Shown: positions 8,701 to 15,927 of the stretch, one piece after another
Layout: every line of letters starts with the position of its first letter
How positions within the stretch are numbered: the stretch's first letter is position 1
Source: Chloroflexota bacterium
GTDB taxonomy: Bacteria; Chloroflexota; Anaerolineae; Aggregatilineales; J027
Direction of reading: 5' to 3'
DNA length: 64,000 nt
Assembly: GCA_013112715.1 (NCBI GenBank)
Contig: JABFGB010000004.1
Span: 1-64,000 of the forward strand
The notes under the pieces: model-generated
The model's input: only the letters and a program-made list of their open reading frames with translations
What the model was told of the DNA's origin: nothing
Database searches by the model: none
Program-made: the position numbers and the translations under genes

Positions 8701-9786
8701 CACAGTGGCAATGATGGAATTAACGTTATCGGTGATCCAGTGAGTGTTGTGGCTGTAGTAGAAGGTGACGGTGGTCGTTTCGGCTAGGGATAGCGGGATA
8801 TTCGGGCCATCGCGTAGGGCGTTTAGACCATAATTTTCACCCCATCCGCCATTCAACGCGGCTTTATATTCATAATCACCAGCGGGGAGTTCCCATGAGC
8901 CTGACCAAACCTGATTGACTTCATCATAGGTCAGGAAAGTGGCTTCGCATTCTGGTTGCCAATCGCCCGGACAGCCCAAAACACTCTGAACCGTGCCAGC
9001 AATGGTCACGCTCTGGGGGAGCGCAGTCGCACCAGCAGTGGGAGCCTCAGCGGAACTGACAATCGTCATGACTTTGGAATTGGAGTCCCATTCAAAAACG
9101 GTGGGATCAGCGGATGTGGCAAAGGGGATATTCGCACCGCCGGGTGCGCCATCTAAGCCGTAATTTTCATCCCAAGAGAGATTCACAGCGACTTTGGCCT
9201 CAAATGAACCTTCGGGGAGACCAATCGCGGTAAAGGTATAGACACCATCGCCATCGGGGTCTTGCAGCCATGTCAACAAGCAGGCGGGTTCCCAGTCGCC
9301 GCCATTGCCGTTGGTATCGGGGCAACCTAATTCACTTTGATAACTTCCCGGCACAGTGGCGATAATCGAATTGACATTATCGGTAATCCAATGGGTGTTG
9401 TGGCTGTAATAAAAGGTAACGGTGGTCGTCTCCGCTAAGGATAACGGAATATTGGGGCCACTGGGTTCAGCGTTGAGGCCATAATTTTCCGTCCACGAGC
9501 CATTCAGCGCGGCCTTGTATTCATAATCACCAGCAGGGAGTTCCCATGAACCTGACCAAAGATCATTGGCCTCGTCATAGGTCAAAAACGTGACATCACA
9601 TTCTGGCTGCCAATCACTCGGACAGCCCAGCAACGCCTGAATCGTCCCCGCGATGGTGACACTTTGGGGTTGTTCAGTTTGGGCTATAACGGATGTCGGG
9701 AGAATGGGAGTCAGAATTGAGAGGACTACTGCGAACAAAATGATAGGCACCATCAGACGATGGAATGCCCTTGAAAGTTGGTGCAT
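5758..9786 (-). CDS. pulA: Secreted type I pullulanase (GH13) with four N-terminal starch-binding-like modules
   Basis: 1342 residues. A signal peptide of about 35 residues (MVPIILFAVVLSILTPILP then VIAQ) predicts export. Residues 41-470 hold four X25/SusE-like modules arranged as a duplicated pair. The middle has a CBM48-type domain (YSADGISLSVWAPTARNVTL). The catalytic barrel carries FNWGYDP, typical of pullulanases, and the four GH13 regions: VVMDVVYNH, GFRFDLMG (nucleophile Asp), YLYGEGWDFGE (acid Glu) and YAEAHDN (third Asp). A beta-sandwich ends the protein. It should cleave alpha-1,6 bonds of pullulan or branched starch outside the cell. A palindromic operator-like site and a perfect -10 lie upstream. 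Confidence 0.93.
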   Translation of the reverse strand: MHQLSRAFHRLMVPIILFAVVLSILTPILPTSVIAQTEQPQSVTIAGTIQALLGCPSDWQPECDVTFLTYDEANDLWSGSWELPAGDYEYKAALNGSWTENYGLNAEPSGPNIPLSLAETTTVTFYYSHNTHWITDNVNSIIATVPGSYQSELGCPDTNGNGGDWEPACLLTWLQDPDGDGVYTFTAIGLPEGSFEAKVAVNLSWDENYGLDGAPGGANIPFATSADPTVFEWDSNSKVMTIVSSAEAPTAGATALPQSVTIAGTVQSVLGCPGDWQPECEATFLTYDEVNQVWSGSWELPAGDYEYKAALNGGWGENYGLNALRDGPNIPLSLAETTTVTFYYSHNTHWITDNVNSIIATVPGSYQSEVGCPDTNGNGGDWEPACLLTWLQDPDGDGIYTYTASGVPEGTFEAKVAVNLSWDENYGADGAPGGANIVFSSIGKEVLFEWNSETKVMTINVAGAPKGNLSMLQAHWVTPDTIAWKVDAPEGSTFTLYYAPDGGLTLTSTGVTGGESFPLTVDPGGISEEILAKFPHLEGALALKLSDAARVPELLKGQIAVGAIDPDGNAVDATGLQIPGVLDELYTYDGKLGPVYSADGISLSVWAPTARNVTLHIFADSAEATTSTTTPMTLDPATGVWTATGSVDDWNGKFYLYEVEVYVPKEGAVVKNLVTDPYSVSLSTNSTRSQIVDLSDPSLAPTGWVDLQKPPLAAPEDIVLYELHVRDFSVSDPAVPDELKGTYKAFTLTDSNGMAHLIALAQAGLTHVHLLPVFDIATINEDRTAWVGPTFEELAGFGPAASNQQELIDATRDQDAFNWGYDPYHYSVPEGSYSTNPDGTTRVVEFREMVQALNQNGLRVVMDVVYNHTNSSGQNEKSVLDRIVPGYYHRLDDNGTVATSTCCANTATEHNMMEKLMIDSVVMWATQYKVDGFRFDLMGHHMRANMEHVRAALDALTIENSGVDGKSIYLYGEGWDFGEVAQNARGVNATQLNMGGTGIGTFNDRLRDAVRGGSPFGGFQDQGFVSGLSLEPNGVTDGTPEEQAARLLHFADQIKVGLAGNLRDYTLVNAEGETVTGAEIDYNGNPAGYTLDPQEHIVYAEAHDNQTLFDLIQYKAPEAATVADRVRMQNLGIDIVALSQGVPFFHAGMDMLRSKSMDKNSYNSGDWFNVLDFTYQTNNWAVGLPPEGDNGGDWPVIQPLLENPNIVPGPDDIMNTVLHFREMLQIRKSSPLFRLQTAAQIQEQVRFFNNGPEQMPGVIVMQIVEGSSGDIDPNYDMVVVIFNATGADITYTEAQLAGLTLNLHPVQATSVDPIVQGSAYDSASGTFTIPARTTAVFVIPAQ
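8405..9666 (-). repeat. Tandem duplication inside the pullulanase gene
   Basis: Two direct copies of about 610 bases, roughly 9058-9666 and 8405-9020. Each encodes the same pair of X25-like modules, beginning QSVTIAGT and ending KVMTI. Long blocks are identical at protein level, for example the stretch around HWITDNVNSIIATVPGSYQS, so the duplication is recent or kept uniform by gene conversion. Confidence 0.85.
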
Positions 9787-9903
9787 TGTAGCTCCTAGCT
9801 CCTTTGCAAAAAAATGTCGTTAAATACTTTTTGACCCCCTAATTTTAACGCCTCTTGGCTGCTGCTGCACATGATTAATCTCACATTTTTCTTTAGGTTA
9901 TAG

Positions 9904-9909
9904 ATTATA
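9904..9909 (-). promoter_or_regulatory. -10 element of the pullulanase promoter
   Basis: On the minus strand this reads TATAAT, a perfect -10. The best hexamer 17 bases upstream is TTATGG, a poor -35, which suggests an activator-dependent or weak promoter. It is about 118 bases before the pulA start codon. Confidence 0.5.
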
Positions 9910-9931
9910 TGTTCTATGTGTAAGAACCATA

Positions 9932-9955
9932 AATTCGTAACCACGGTTACGAATT
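9932..9955. promoter_or_regulatory. Perfect 11-bp inverted repeat, probable operator of pulA
   Basis: AATTCGTAACC, two bases, GGTTACGAATT: a perfect inverted repeat centred about 37 bases upstream of the minus-strand TATAAT. Size and symmetry suit a dimeric repressor or activator of the LacI type, common on starch genes. No such regulator is encoded in the window. Confidence 0.6.
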
Positions 9956-10008
9956 CAAAGCGGGGCCATATAAGGGATGAAAATAGAATATATGTTCGTA
10001 ATTAACAT

Positions 10009-10800
10009 TTAAGAATGGCGCTGTCGCACAACCTCGTACATCATCAAAGCGGCGGCGGCGGAGACATTGAGCGAATTGACCTTGCCGAACATGGGGATGC
10101 TGACGGCAATATCAGCGGTGCGTAACCATGCCTCACTGATGCCTTCGTGTTCGCTACCCATCACAATCGCAATCGGTTTGGTGAAATCGGCTTTGGTAAA
10201 GGGCAGTTTTGCGTCAGGCGTGGCGACGACACTCTGAATCCCCCGCCCTTTAATCCAATCCACAATTTCGGCGTGGCGGCCCTCGGCAACCTGCACGGTG
10301 AACAATGTGCCTTTGCTGGCACGCACGACATTCGGATTACCCCAATCGGTCAGCGGGTCGGAGGCAATCACCGCATCCACCCCGGCGGCGTCGGCGGTAC
10401 GCAACATCGCGCCAAGATTACCCGGTTTTTCGACCCCCTCCGCGATCACGATAAACGGCGCGGGGCTAAGGGTCAGTGTGTCCAACGATTTTTGTGGCAG
10501 GGGGACAGTCGCCAGCCAGCCATCGGGATTTTCACGATAGGCGATTTTTTGGAAGACCCGCTCATCTACTTCAATCAGGTGAGTTTGGGATAGGTGGTTA
10601 AGTAGATCGCGTTCGGTGGGGTCGCGGAAGAGGGCCGGACAGAAAAATAGCTCGGTGGGGGTGATGCCGCTTGCCAGCACAAGGGATAATTCGTCATGCC
10701 CCTCGACCAAGACAAGGCCACTTTGCAGACGTTCACGGCGATCTCGCAGGCTGATGACATATTTGATTTTGGGGTTTTGAGGGCTGGTGATGATAGTCAT
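10009..10800 (-). CDS. SpoU/TrmH family RNA 2'-O-methyltransferase
   Basis: 263 residues from the ATG at 10800, where the family N-terminus (MTIITSPQNPKIK) begins; an in-frame start 66 bases upstream adds only non-homologous residues. An N-terminal substrate-binding domain (LVEGHDEL) is followed by the SPOUT knot with the three motifs EGVEKPGNLGAMLRTADAAG, IVMGSEHEG and IPMFGKVNSLNVSAAAAL. The family methylates ribose 2'-O in rRNA or tRNA; the target base is not predictable. Confidence 0.9.
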   Translation of the reverse strand: MTIITSPQNPKIKYVISLRDRRERLQSGLVLVEGHDELSLVLASGITPTELFFCPALFRDPTERDLLNHLSQTHLIEVDERVFQKIAYRENPDGWLATVPLPQKSLDTLTLSPAPFIVIAEGVEKPGNLGAMLRTADAAGVDAVIASDPLTDWGNPNVVRASKGTLFTVQVAEGRHAEIVDWIKGRGIQSVVATPDAKLPFTKADFTKPIAIVMGSEHEGISEAWLRTADIAVSIPMFGKVNSLNVSAAAALMMYEVVRQRHS

Positions 10801-10916
10801 CGCTGAAATTCCATAAGTGGCGCTTATCTCGTCAATTAGCAAAAGTTGCTTGAATAGACAATGCAATTAGCCTAATCTTATAGGGACTTCGATGAAATCT
10901 CAAAGGGGAAGATGCC

Positions 10917-11603
10917 ATGCCAACATTACTTTCAATTCAAGTAGGGCAACCACAAGACTATACCATGCCCGATGGTGAAGTATGGCGAACGAGCATTTTC
11001 AAAACCCCAGTTGCAGGCCCGGTTCAGTTGAATAAAACCAATCTTGCGGGCGATGCCCAAGCGGATTTGAAACATCATGGCGGGGTGGACAAGGCCGCGA
11101 ATGTCTTTCCATCAGAGCATTATCCTTATTGGCGTGAAAAACTTGGACTCCCGGAGATGCCCTACGGCGGGTTTGGTGAAAATTTGACGATAACGGGCCT
11201 GCTGGAAGGGGAAGTCGCTATTGGGGATACTTTCCGCATTGGGACCGCGACGGTGCAAGTGTCCCAACCCCGTCAGCCGTGTTGGAAATTAGCGCGGCGG
11301 TGGGGCGTTAAGGATTTGGCGGCACAGGTGCAAAACATTGGCTCGACGGGTTGGTATTTTCGCGTTTTGGAGGAGGGGATTGTTGATGCAGGCCAAAATT
11401 TCGAACTGATTGACCATCCATATCCGCAATGGACGATTACGGAGGCCAATCGGTTGATGCACCATGACAAAAATGATTGGGAGGCATTAGCGGGATTAAT
11501 GACCTGTGCCGCGCTGGGGGTGAGTTGGAAAAAGACTTTTCAGGAACGGCTAGACAAGCGCGAGGTTGTTGTAGATAGCGGGGCGCGGTTGTTTGGGGAA
11601 TAG
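10917..11603 (+). CDS. MOSC domain protein (YiiM-like)
   Basis: 228 residues. A MOSC beta-barrel holds KHHGGVDKA, YGGFGENLTI and the conserved cysteine in QPRQPCWKLA, followed by a C-terminal 3-alpha region. YiiM-type proteins reduce N-hydroxylated compounds with a molybdenum cofactor held by this cysteine. An AAGGGGAAG ribosome site stands before the start. Confidence 0.88.
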   Translation: MPTLLSIQVGQPQDYTMPDGEVWRTSIFKTPVAGPVQLNKTNLAGDAQADLKHHGGVDKAANVFPSEHYPYWREKLGLPEMPYGGFGENLTITGLLEGEVAIGDTFRIGTATVQVSQPRQPCWKLARRWGVKDLAAQVQNIGSTGWYFRVLEEGIVDAGQNFELIDHPYPQWTITEANRLMHHDKNDWEALAGLMTCAALGVSWKKTFQERLDKREVVVDSGARLFGE

Positions 11604-11617
11604 TTTTCACTCGGGGG

Positions 11618-11648
11618 TTGATAGCCATCCAAGTGAACCCGCTATAAT
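11618..11648 (+). promoter_or_regulatory. Promoter of DUF4058 gene
   Basis: TTGATA, 19 bases, TATAAT, with a perfect -10. Spacing is one or two bases long. The start codon is 26 bases downstream. Confidence 0.55.
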
Positions 11649-11673
11649 GATTTTATGAGGAAAGGACTTTGAG

Positions 11674-12447
11674 ATGTCGTCACCATTTCCCGGCTTTGAC
11701 CCTTATATTGAGCAACCTGCCTTCTGGTCAAATTTTCATAACCGTTTTGGCGGTCTTGTTTGCGACCTGATTAATGAGCAATTGCCTACTCCCTATATAG
11801 CTGTGATTAATCCACGTCGGGAAATCGGGTTTTTTGCTGAGACCACCCATGCCTATTATCCCGATGTTGGAGTTTTTGAACAGTCACGACCTCACTGTAG
11901 CTCCATTGCAACCTCGCCATCTGGCATTACCAGCCCTTCATTGGAATTGACTATACCCCTGCGCGAAGAAATCACAACGGTTTCAGTAGAAATTCGCTAC
12001 ATGGACAACGAAATCCCTGTCACCACCATCGAAATTTTGTCTCCCATCAATAAACAACCCGGCAATGAGGCGTATCAAGCCTATCTCACAAAGCGGTTGG
12101 ATTTACTTGAAAATCGTTTGAATTTAATCGAGCTAGATTTTTTACGGGCAGGGCAAAAATTACCGACGATGCAGCCCCTACCGCCGAGCCATTACACGAT
12201 TTTTTTGCATCGAGCCAAGCGCCGTCCCATTGCCGAAATTTGGTTGCTGTCGGTTCGGGATACGCTGCCGATTATCCCTGTGCCGCTGCTGGATCAAGAC
12301 CCTGATATTCGATTGGATTTAGGGGAGGTATTCCAAAAAACCTATGAGGTGGCGCTTTTTGGAAGGCGTATCAATTATGCGAAAGACCCGCCGGGATATT
12401 TTTCGGCAGAGGATTTGGCGTGGGTACGGGAACGAATTCACCCCTAA
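11674..12447 (+). CDS. DUF4058 family protein
   Basis: 257 residues. The start MSSPFPGFDPYIEQPAFW and the sequence around INPRREIGFF and VTTIEILSPINK are the family pattern, which is common in Chloroflexota, Planctomycetota and cyanobacteria. The later VVE-type acidic and lysine residues of this fold recall PD-(D/E)XK-like or VTC-like enzymes, but no activity is known. GAGGAAAGG lies upstream of the ATG. It is convergent with the zinc-ribbon gene, four bases apart. Confidence 0.85.
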   Translation: MSSPFPGFDPYIEQPAFWSNFHNRFGGLVCDLINEQLPTPYIAVINPRREIGFFAETTHAYYPDVGVFEQSRPHCSSIATSPSGITSPSLELTIPLREEITTVSVEIRYMDNEIPVTTIEILSPINKQPGNEAYQAYLTKRLDLLENRLNLIELDFLRAGQKLPTMQPLPPSHYTIFLHRAKRRPIAEIWLLSVRDTLPIIPVPLLDQDPDIRLDLGEVFQKTYEVALFGRRINYAKDPPGYFSAEDLAWVRERIHP

Positions 12448-12451
12448 ACCG

Positions 12452-12874
12452 TTATCTCACCCGTCTCCTAAAGGTGTATTCACCAAAATTATCTCGACCT
12501 GTGGATTCCCAACCATCAACAGATAACTGCCTTATCAATTGGTCAAAAGCCCATTCTTTAGCCTTTTTGTTTCGATCATGGCTAGAGTTTGAATCGAAGA
12601 AAAGCCAAGAACCTTCTTCGATAAATTCCGGCGATCTTGCCGCTTCATATTGACCTTGTGAGCCAACGGCAATTGCGACGTAAATCCAAGTTGCTCCTCC
12701 TATAAAAAAGAAGAAATCGGGCTTACGTTTAATCACGGTTTGTTGAATTTTCACGATTCTCTCATAACGGACTTCTTGAGATGTTGTGTTAAGGCCATTC
12801 CGTTGAGGTTTGCCACATTTTGGGCAAAAGTTGCTGTCATCGGGAATTTGAGTTCCACAATTACTGCAAAACAT
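12452..12874 (-). CDS. Zinc-ribbon protein of unknown function
   Basis: 140 residues from the ATG at 12874, which has GGAGTGGG eight bases upstream; a GTG three codons earlier overlaps that ribosome site and is less likely. Residues 3-22 are a zinc ribbon (CSNCG and CPKCG). A hydrophobic segment (FFFFIGGATWIYVAIAVG) follows near residue 55. The C-terminal 60 residues end WESTGRDNFGEYTFRRRV, resembling short DUF4177-type domains. A membrane-linked small protein is likely; the role is unknown. Confidence 0.7.
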   Translation of the reverse strand: MFCSNCGTQIPDDSNFCPKCGKPQRNGLNTTSQEVRYERIVKIQQTVIKRKPDFFFFIGGATWIYVAIAVGSQGQYEAARSPEFIEEGSWLFFDSNSSHDRNKKAKEWAFDQLIRQLSVDGWESTGRDNFGEYTFRRRVR

Positions 12875-12886
12875 ATTTCCCACTCC

Positions 12887-12920
12887 AAAAAATAGGGATA
12901 AGTTTTATCTCATCCCTATT
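12887..12920 (-). terminator. Terminator after tal-pgi
   Basis: AATAGGGAT / ATCCCTATT, a perfect 9-bp stem with a 12-base loop, followed by TTTT on the minus strand. It directly precedes the ribosome site of the zinc-ribbon gene. Confidence 0.72.
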
Positions 12921-12944
12921 ATATTACCATTGTCATAAACCGTG

Positions 12945-15821
12945 TTAAATCAGTTTCGCTTCAGTCGCTTCGATGGCTTCCACGATGGTTTGGAGGCCAG
13001 ATTTCACATCGCCGGAAATGTGCAACCGAACCACGCGGCGGTGGCGCTGACGTAGGGTCTCCAAATCACCTAGCCCCTGTGCCTGTTTCAAAATGCTGAA
13101 GGTCAAGGACTGACCGGGGATAGGCAGTTCGGCGTCATCATCCACCGTAATTAAGATAAACACGCCGTTGTTGGGGCCACCCTTGTGCAGTTGTCCGGTG
13201 GAGTGCAGATAGCGTGGGCCATAACCGAGAGTCACGGCGCGGCAGGTCGCATGGCGCAGACGGCGGCGAATGGTTTCCAAAGCGGTCTCGTTGTCGTCGT
13301 TAGCATCCATATAGGCCAACAGCGCGAAGTAGTTGCCAGACCGGGCTAGGCTCAAAAACGCGGCCAGCCTCCCAGCCAAATTGCTGACATCGTAATGACG
13401 CTGGGTACAAATCTGATTGAGCATCTCGCCAGTACGGGCATCGGCATAAAGCGCCACGCCACCCTCGGAAATGACGGGTTTTTCGGCGGGGAAGCGGCCT
13501 TCTTTTTGGTGAATATCGAGCAAGGCTCTGGTCGCTTTTTTGGCGGAGGTGACATCAGGTTCGTCGAAGGGGTTGATCTTCAACATTTGGCCCATGACCG
13601 CCGTCGCAAATTCCCAGCGCAAAAATTCCCCTGCTAGGTCATAGGCGTCCTGCAATTCGAGCAGGTAGACCGGATGACCCGCCTCACGTAATTGTTGCAC
13701 TTGATCGTCTAGCGAGGGATCGTTATCGAGGCGCATATAGACAAACATGCGGTCATCATCATAATCGTGGGGATGGCCCACCGTCGCGCCAACGACGGGC
13801 AGGAATCCAACGCCTTCTTTGCCTGTACTTTCGGCAATCAATTGTTCGGCCCAATCACCAAAACTTTCGATTTGGGGGGAGGCGATAATCGTGATTTTGT
13901 CGCGGCCTTCTTTGCCAATCGTGCCCAAGACGACCCCCAACCATAGGGCTGGATTGAATTTGTAGGCTACTGCTTTATCAATGGCGTCGGTCATGCGCTC
14001 GGCACGGGCAAAAATCGTGTCGAGGTCGAGGCCCAACAGCGCGGCTGGCACAAGGCCAAAATAACTGAGGGCGGAATAGCGTCCCCCAATATCAGCGGGA
14101 TTTTCAAAGATGTCGTAGACCTTGCGCTGCTGCGAAAGCGTCACGAGTTCACTGCCGGGGTCGGTGATGGAGATAAAATGCTGACCCGCCTTGTCAGCGC
14201 CGACTAATCTCACCAGTTTGTCATAGAAATAGTCAAACATGACGGCGGTTTCGATGGTCGTGCCGGATTTACTGGCGACGATAAACACCGTTTGCTTGGG
14301 ATCAATCTGCTTTTCGATGCGCTGGACGGTGGCAGGCACGGTGCTATCGAGGACGAGTAAATCAGGATAGCCCGCCTGATGCCCAAAGGTCTTGCAGAGG
14401 ACTTCGGGAGCAAGACTGCTGCCACCCATGCCGAGCAGAACGACGTGTTTCCAATTATTGCGGGCTTTGGTCTTGAGGTTGTGCAGGCGCTGGCGGTCAA
14501 TACGGCCATCTACCGCAATCGTCAGCCAGCCGAGGCGATCATTGATGACTTCGACATGGGTTGGTTCGGGTTTCCACCACGCCGCGTTACGTTCCCAAAT
14601 TTGCTTGGGGGCGTCCTTCATACGATCCATTTCTTCACGCACGTTTGGTTCGTATTGACCCACTACCCCTGATTGCCGCTTGATGATGCCTGCCTTGAGC
14701 ATCTTGCGTTTGCCTTCGATGGCTTCCAAGAGAGCGTTATAGGATGCGGTGAATTTTTCGACCCCATCCAAAAGGAGATTGTTGGTTACTAGCGCCATAT
14801 CAATGCCGACCTCGGCCAGCATGTCCATTGTGTCGGCGGCTTTATCCAAATCCTGTTCGAGTGTGGCGGCAACCGTACCATGGTCTTTGAAAGCGACCAA
14901 CGTTTCTGGTGGGACGGTGTTGACAGTATGGGGGCCGATCAGGGCATCCACATACATGGTGTCGGGATAGGCGGGGTTCTTGGTGCTGGTGCTGGCCCAC
15001 AAGGGACGCTGTACCTGTGCCCCAGCTTCGCGCAGTTGTTTAAAACGTGCGCCTTCGAAAATGTTCTTAAATTCACGATAGGCGAGTTTGGCATTGGCGA
15101 TGGCGGCGGTGCCCAACAATTTGCGGTTGGCGGCGACCCGATCTAACGAACGGCCCTGCGCAGCGCGGATATTGCTGTCTAGCTGCTGGTCTACCAGTGA
15201 GTCAATGCGGCTGAGGAAGAAACTGGCGACTGAAGCGATTTGAGTGACATCCTGCCCTTTGGAGAGACGTCGTTCCAAACCACGAATGTAGGCTTCCGTC
15301 ACGCGCTTATAGTATTCCACCGAGAAAATCAGGGTGACATTGATGTTGACACCGCCTGCAATAGCTTCCTCAATAGCGGGGAGGCCAGCTTCGGTTGCCG
15401 GGATTTTAATCATGACATTGGGGCGGTCTACCATCTCGAACAGCCGAAAGGCCTCGCGGGTGGTGGTGGCGGTGTCGTTGGCGACGAGAGGTGAGACTTC
15501 GAGGCTGATATAACCATCCGCGCCATTGGTGCGGTCAAAAATTGGACGCAAAATATCGGCGACGGCACGAATATCATCTTTGGCTAAAGCCTCAAAAATG
15601 CTGTTGGCGTCGGAATCGAGATGTTGGGCAATGGTGGCGTCGTAGAAATTGGAATTGGCGATGGCCTTTTCAAAAATGGTCGGGTTGGAGGTCATGCCCA
15701 GCACGCCATCTTCATCCACCATACGTTTAATTTCGCCATTTTGGATGAGTTGGCGGCTGATATTGTCGTACCAGATGCTTTGTCCTAGCTTTTGGACATC
15801 TACCGGGGGATTGCCTGTCAT
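12945..15821 (-). CDS. tal-pgi: Bifunctional transaldolase / glucose-6-phosphate isomerase
   Basis: 958 residues, two enzymes in one chain. Residues 1-370 are transaldolase: LGMTSNPTIFEKA near the start and the Schiff-base lysine in VMIKIPATEAG. Residues from about 430 are phosphoglucose isomerase with the sugar-phosphate site VASKSGTTIETAVMF and GGRYSALSYFG. This fusion is known from several bacterial phyla and links the non-oxidative pentose phosphate pathway with glycolysis at fructose-6-phosphate. It lies 106 bases downstream of transketolase on the same strand, supporting one operon. It ends with a terminator. Confidence 0.95.
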   Translation of the reverse strand: MTGNPPVDVQKLGQSIWYDNISRQLIQNGEIKRMVDEDGVLGMTSNPTIFEKAIANSNFYDATIAQHLDSDANSIFEALAKDDIRAVADILRPIFDRTNGADGYISLEVSPLVANDTATTTREAFRLFEMVDRPNVMIKIPATEAGLPAIEEAIAGGVNINVTLIFSVEYYKRVTEAYIRGLERRLSKGQDVTQIASVASFFLSRIDSLVDQQLDSNIRAAQGRSLDRVAANRKLLGTAAIANAKLAYREFKNIFEGARFKQLREAGAQVQRPLWASTSTKNPAYPDTMYVDALIGPHTVNTVPPETLVAFKDHGTVAATLEQDLDKAADTMDMLAEVGIDMALVTNNLLLDGVEKFTASYNALLEAIEGKRKMLKAGIIKRQSGVVGQYEPNVREEMDRMKDAPKQIWERNAAWWKPEPTHVEVINDRLGWLTIAVDGRIDRQRLHNLKTKARNNWKHVVLLGMGGSSLAPEVLCKTFGHQAGYPDLLVLDSTVPATVQRIEKQIDPKQTVFIVASKSGTTIETAVMFDYFYDKLVRLVGADKAGQHFISITDPGSELVTLSQQRKVYDIFENPADIGGRYSALSYFGLVPAALLGLDLDTIFARAERMTDAIDKAVAYKFNPALWLGVVLGTIGKEGRDKITIIASPQIESFGDWAEQLIAESTGKEGVGFLPVVGATVGHPHDYDDDRMFVYMRLDNDPSLDDQVQQLREAGHPVYLLELQDAYDLAGEFLRWEFATAVMGQMLKINPFDEPDVTSAKKATRALLDIHQKEGRFPAEKPVISEGGVALYADARTGEMLNQICTQRHYDVSNLAGRLAAFLSLARSGNYFALLAYMDANDDNETALETIRRRLRHATCRAVTLGYGPRYLHSTGQLHKGGPNNGVFILITVDDDAELPIPGQSLTFSILKQAQGLGDLETLRQRHRRVVRLHISGDVKSGLQTIVEAIEATEAKLI

Positions 15822-15894
15822 AAGGTGTTACTCCTGATGAAAACCATGTTGTTGTTTTGACACGGGGCCAGAGCCGCCGTGCTGAATTGAGATG

Positions 15895-15917
15895 AAGAGG
15901 CAACGAAGCTGCCTCTT
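15895..15917 (-). terminator. Hairpin after tkt stop codon
   Basis: AAGAGGCA / TGCCTCTT, perfect 8-bp stem with a 7-base loop, ten bases beyond the transketolase stop. No T-run follows on the minus strand, so it may lower read-through or protect the 3' end rather than stop transcription. Confidence 0.4.
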
Positions 15918-15927
15918 AAAAATGCCA

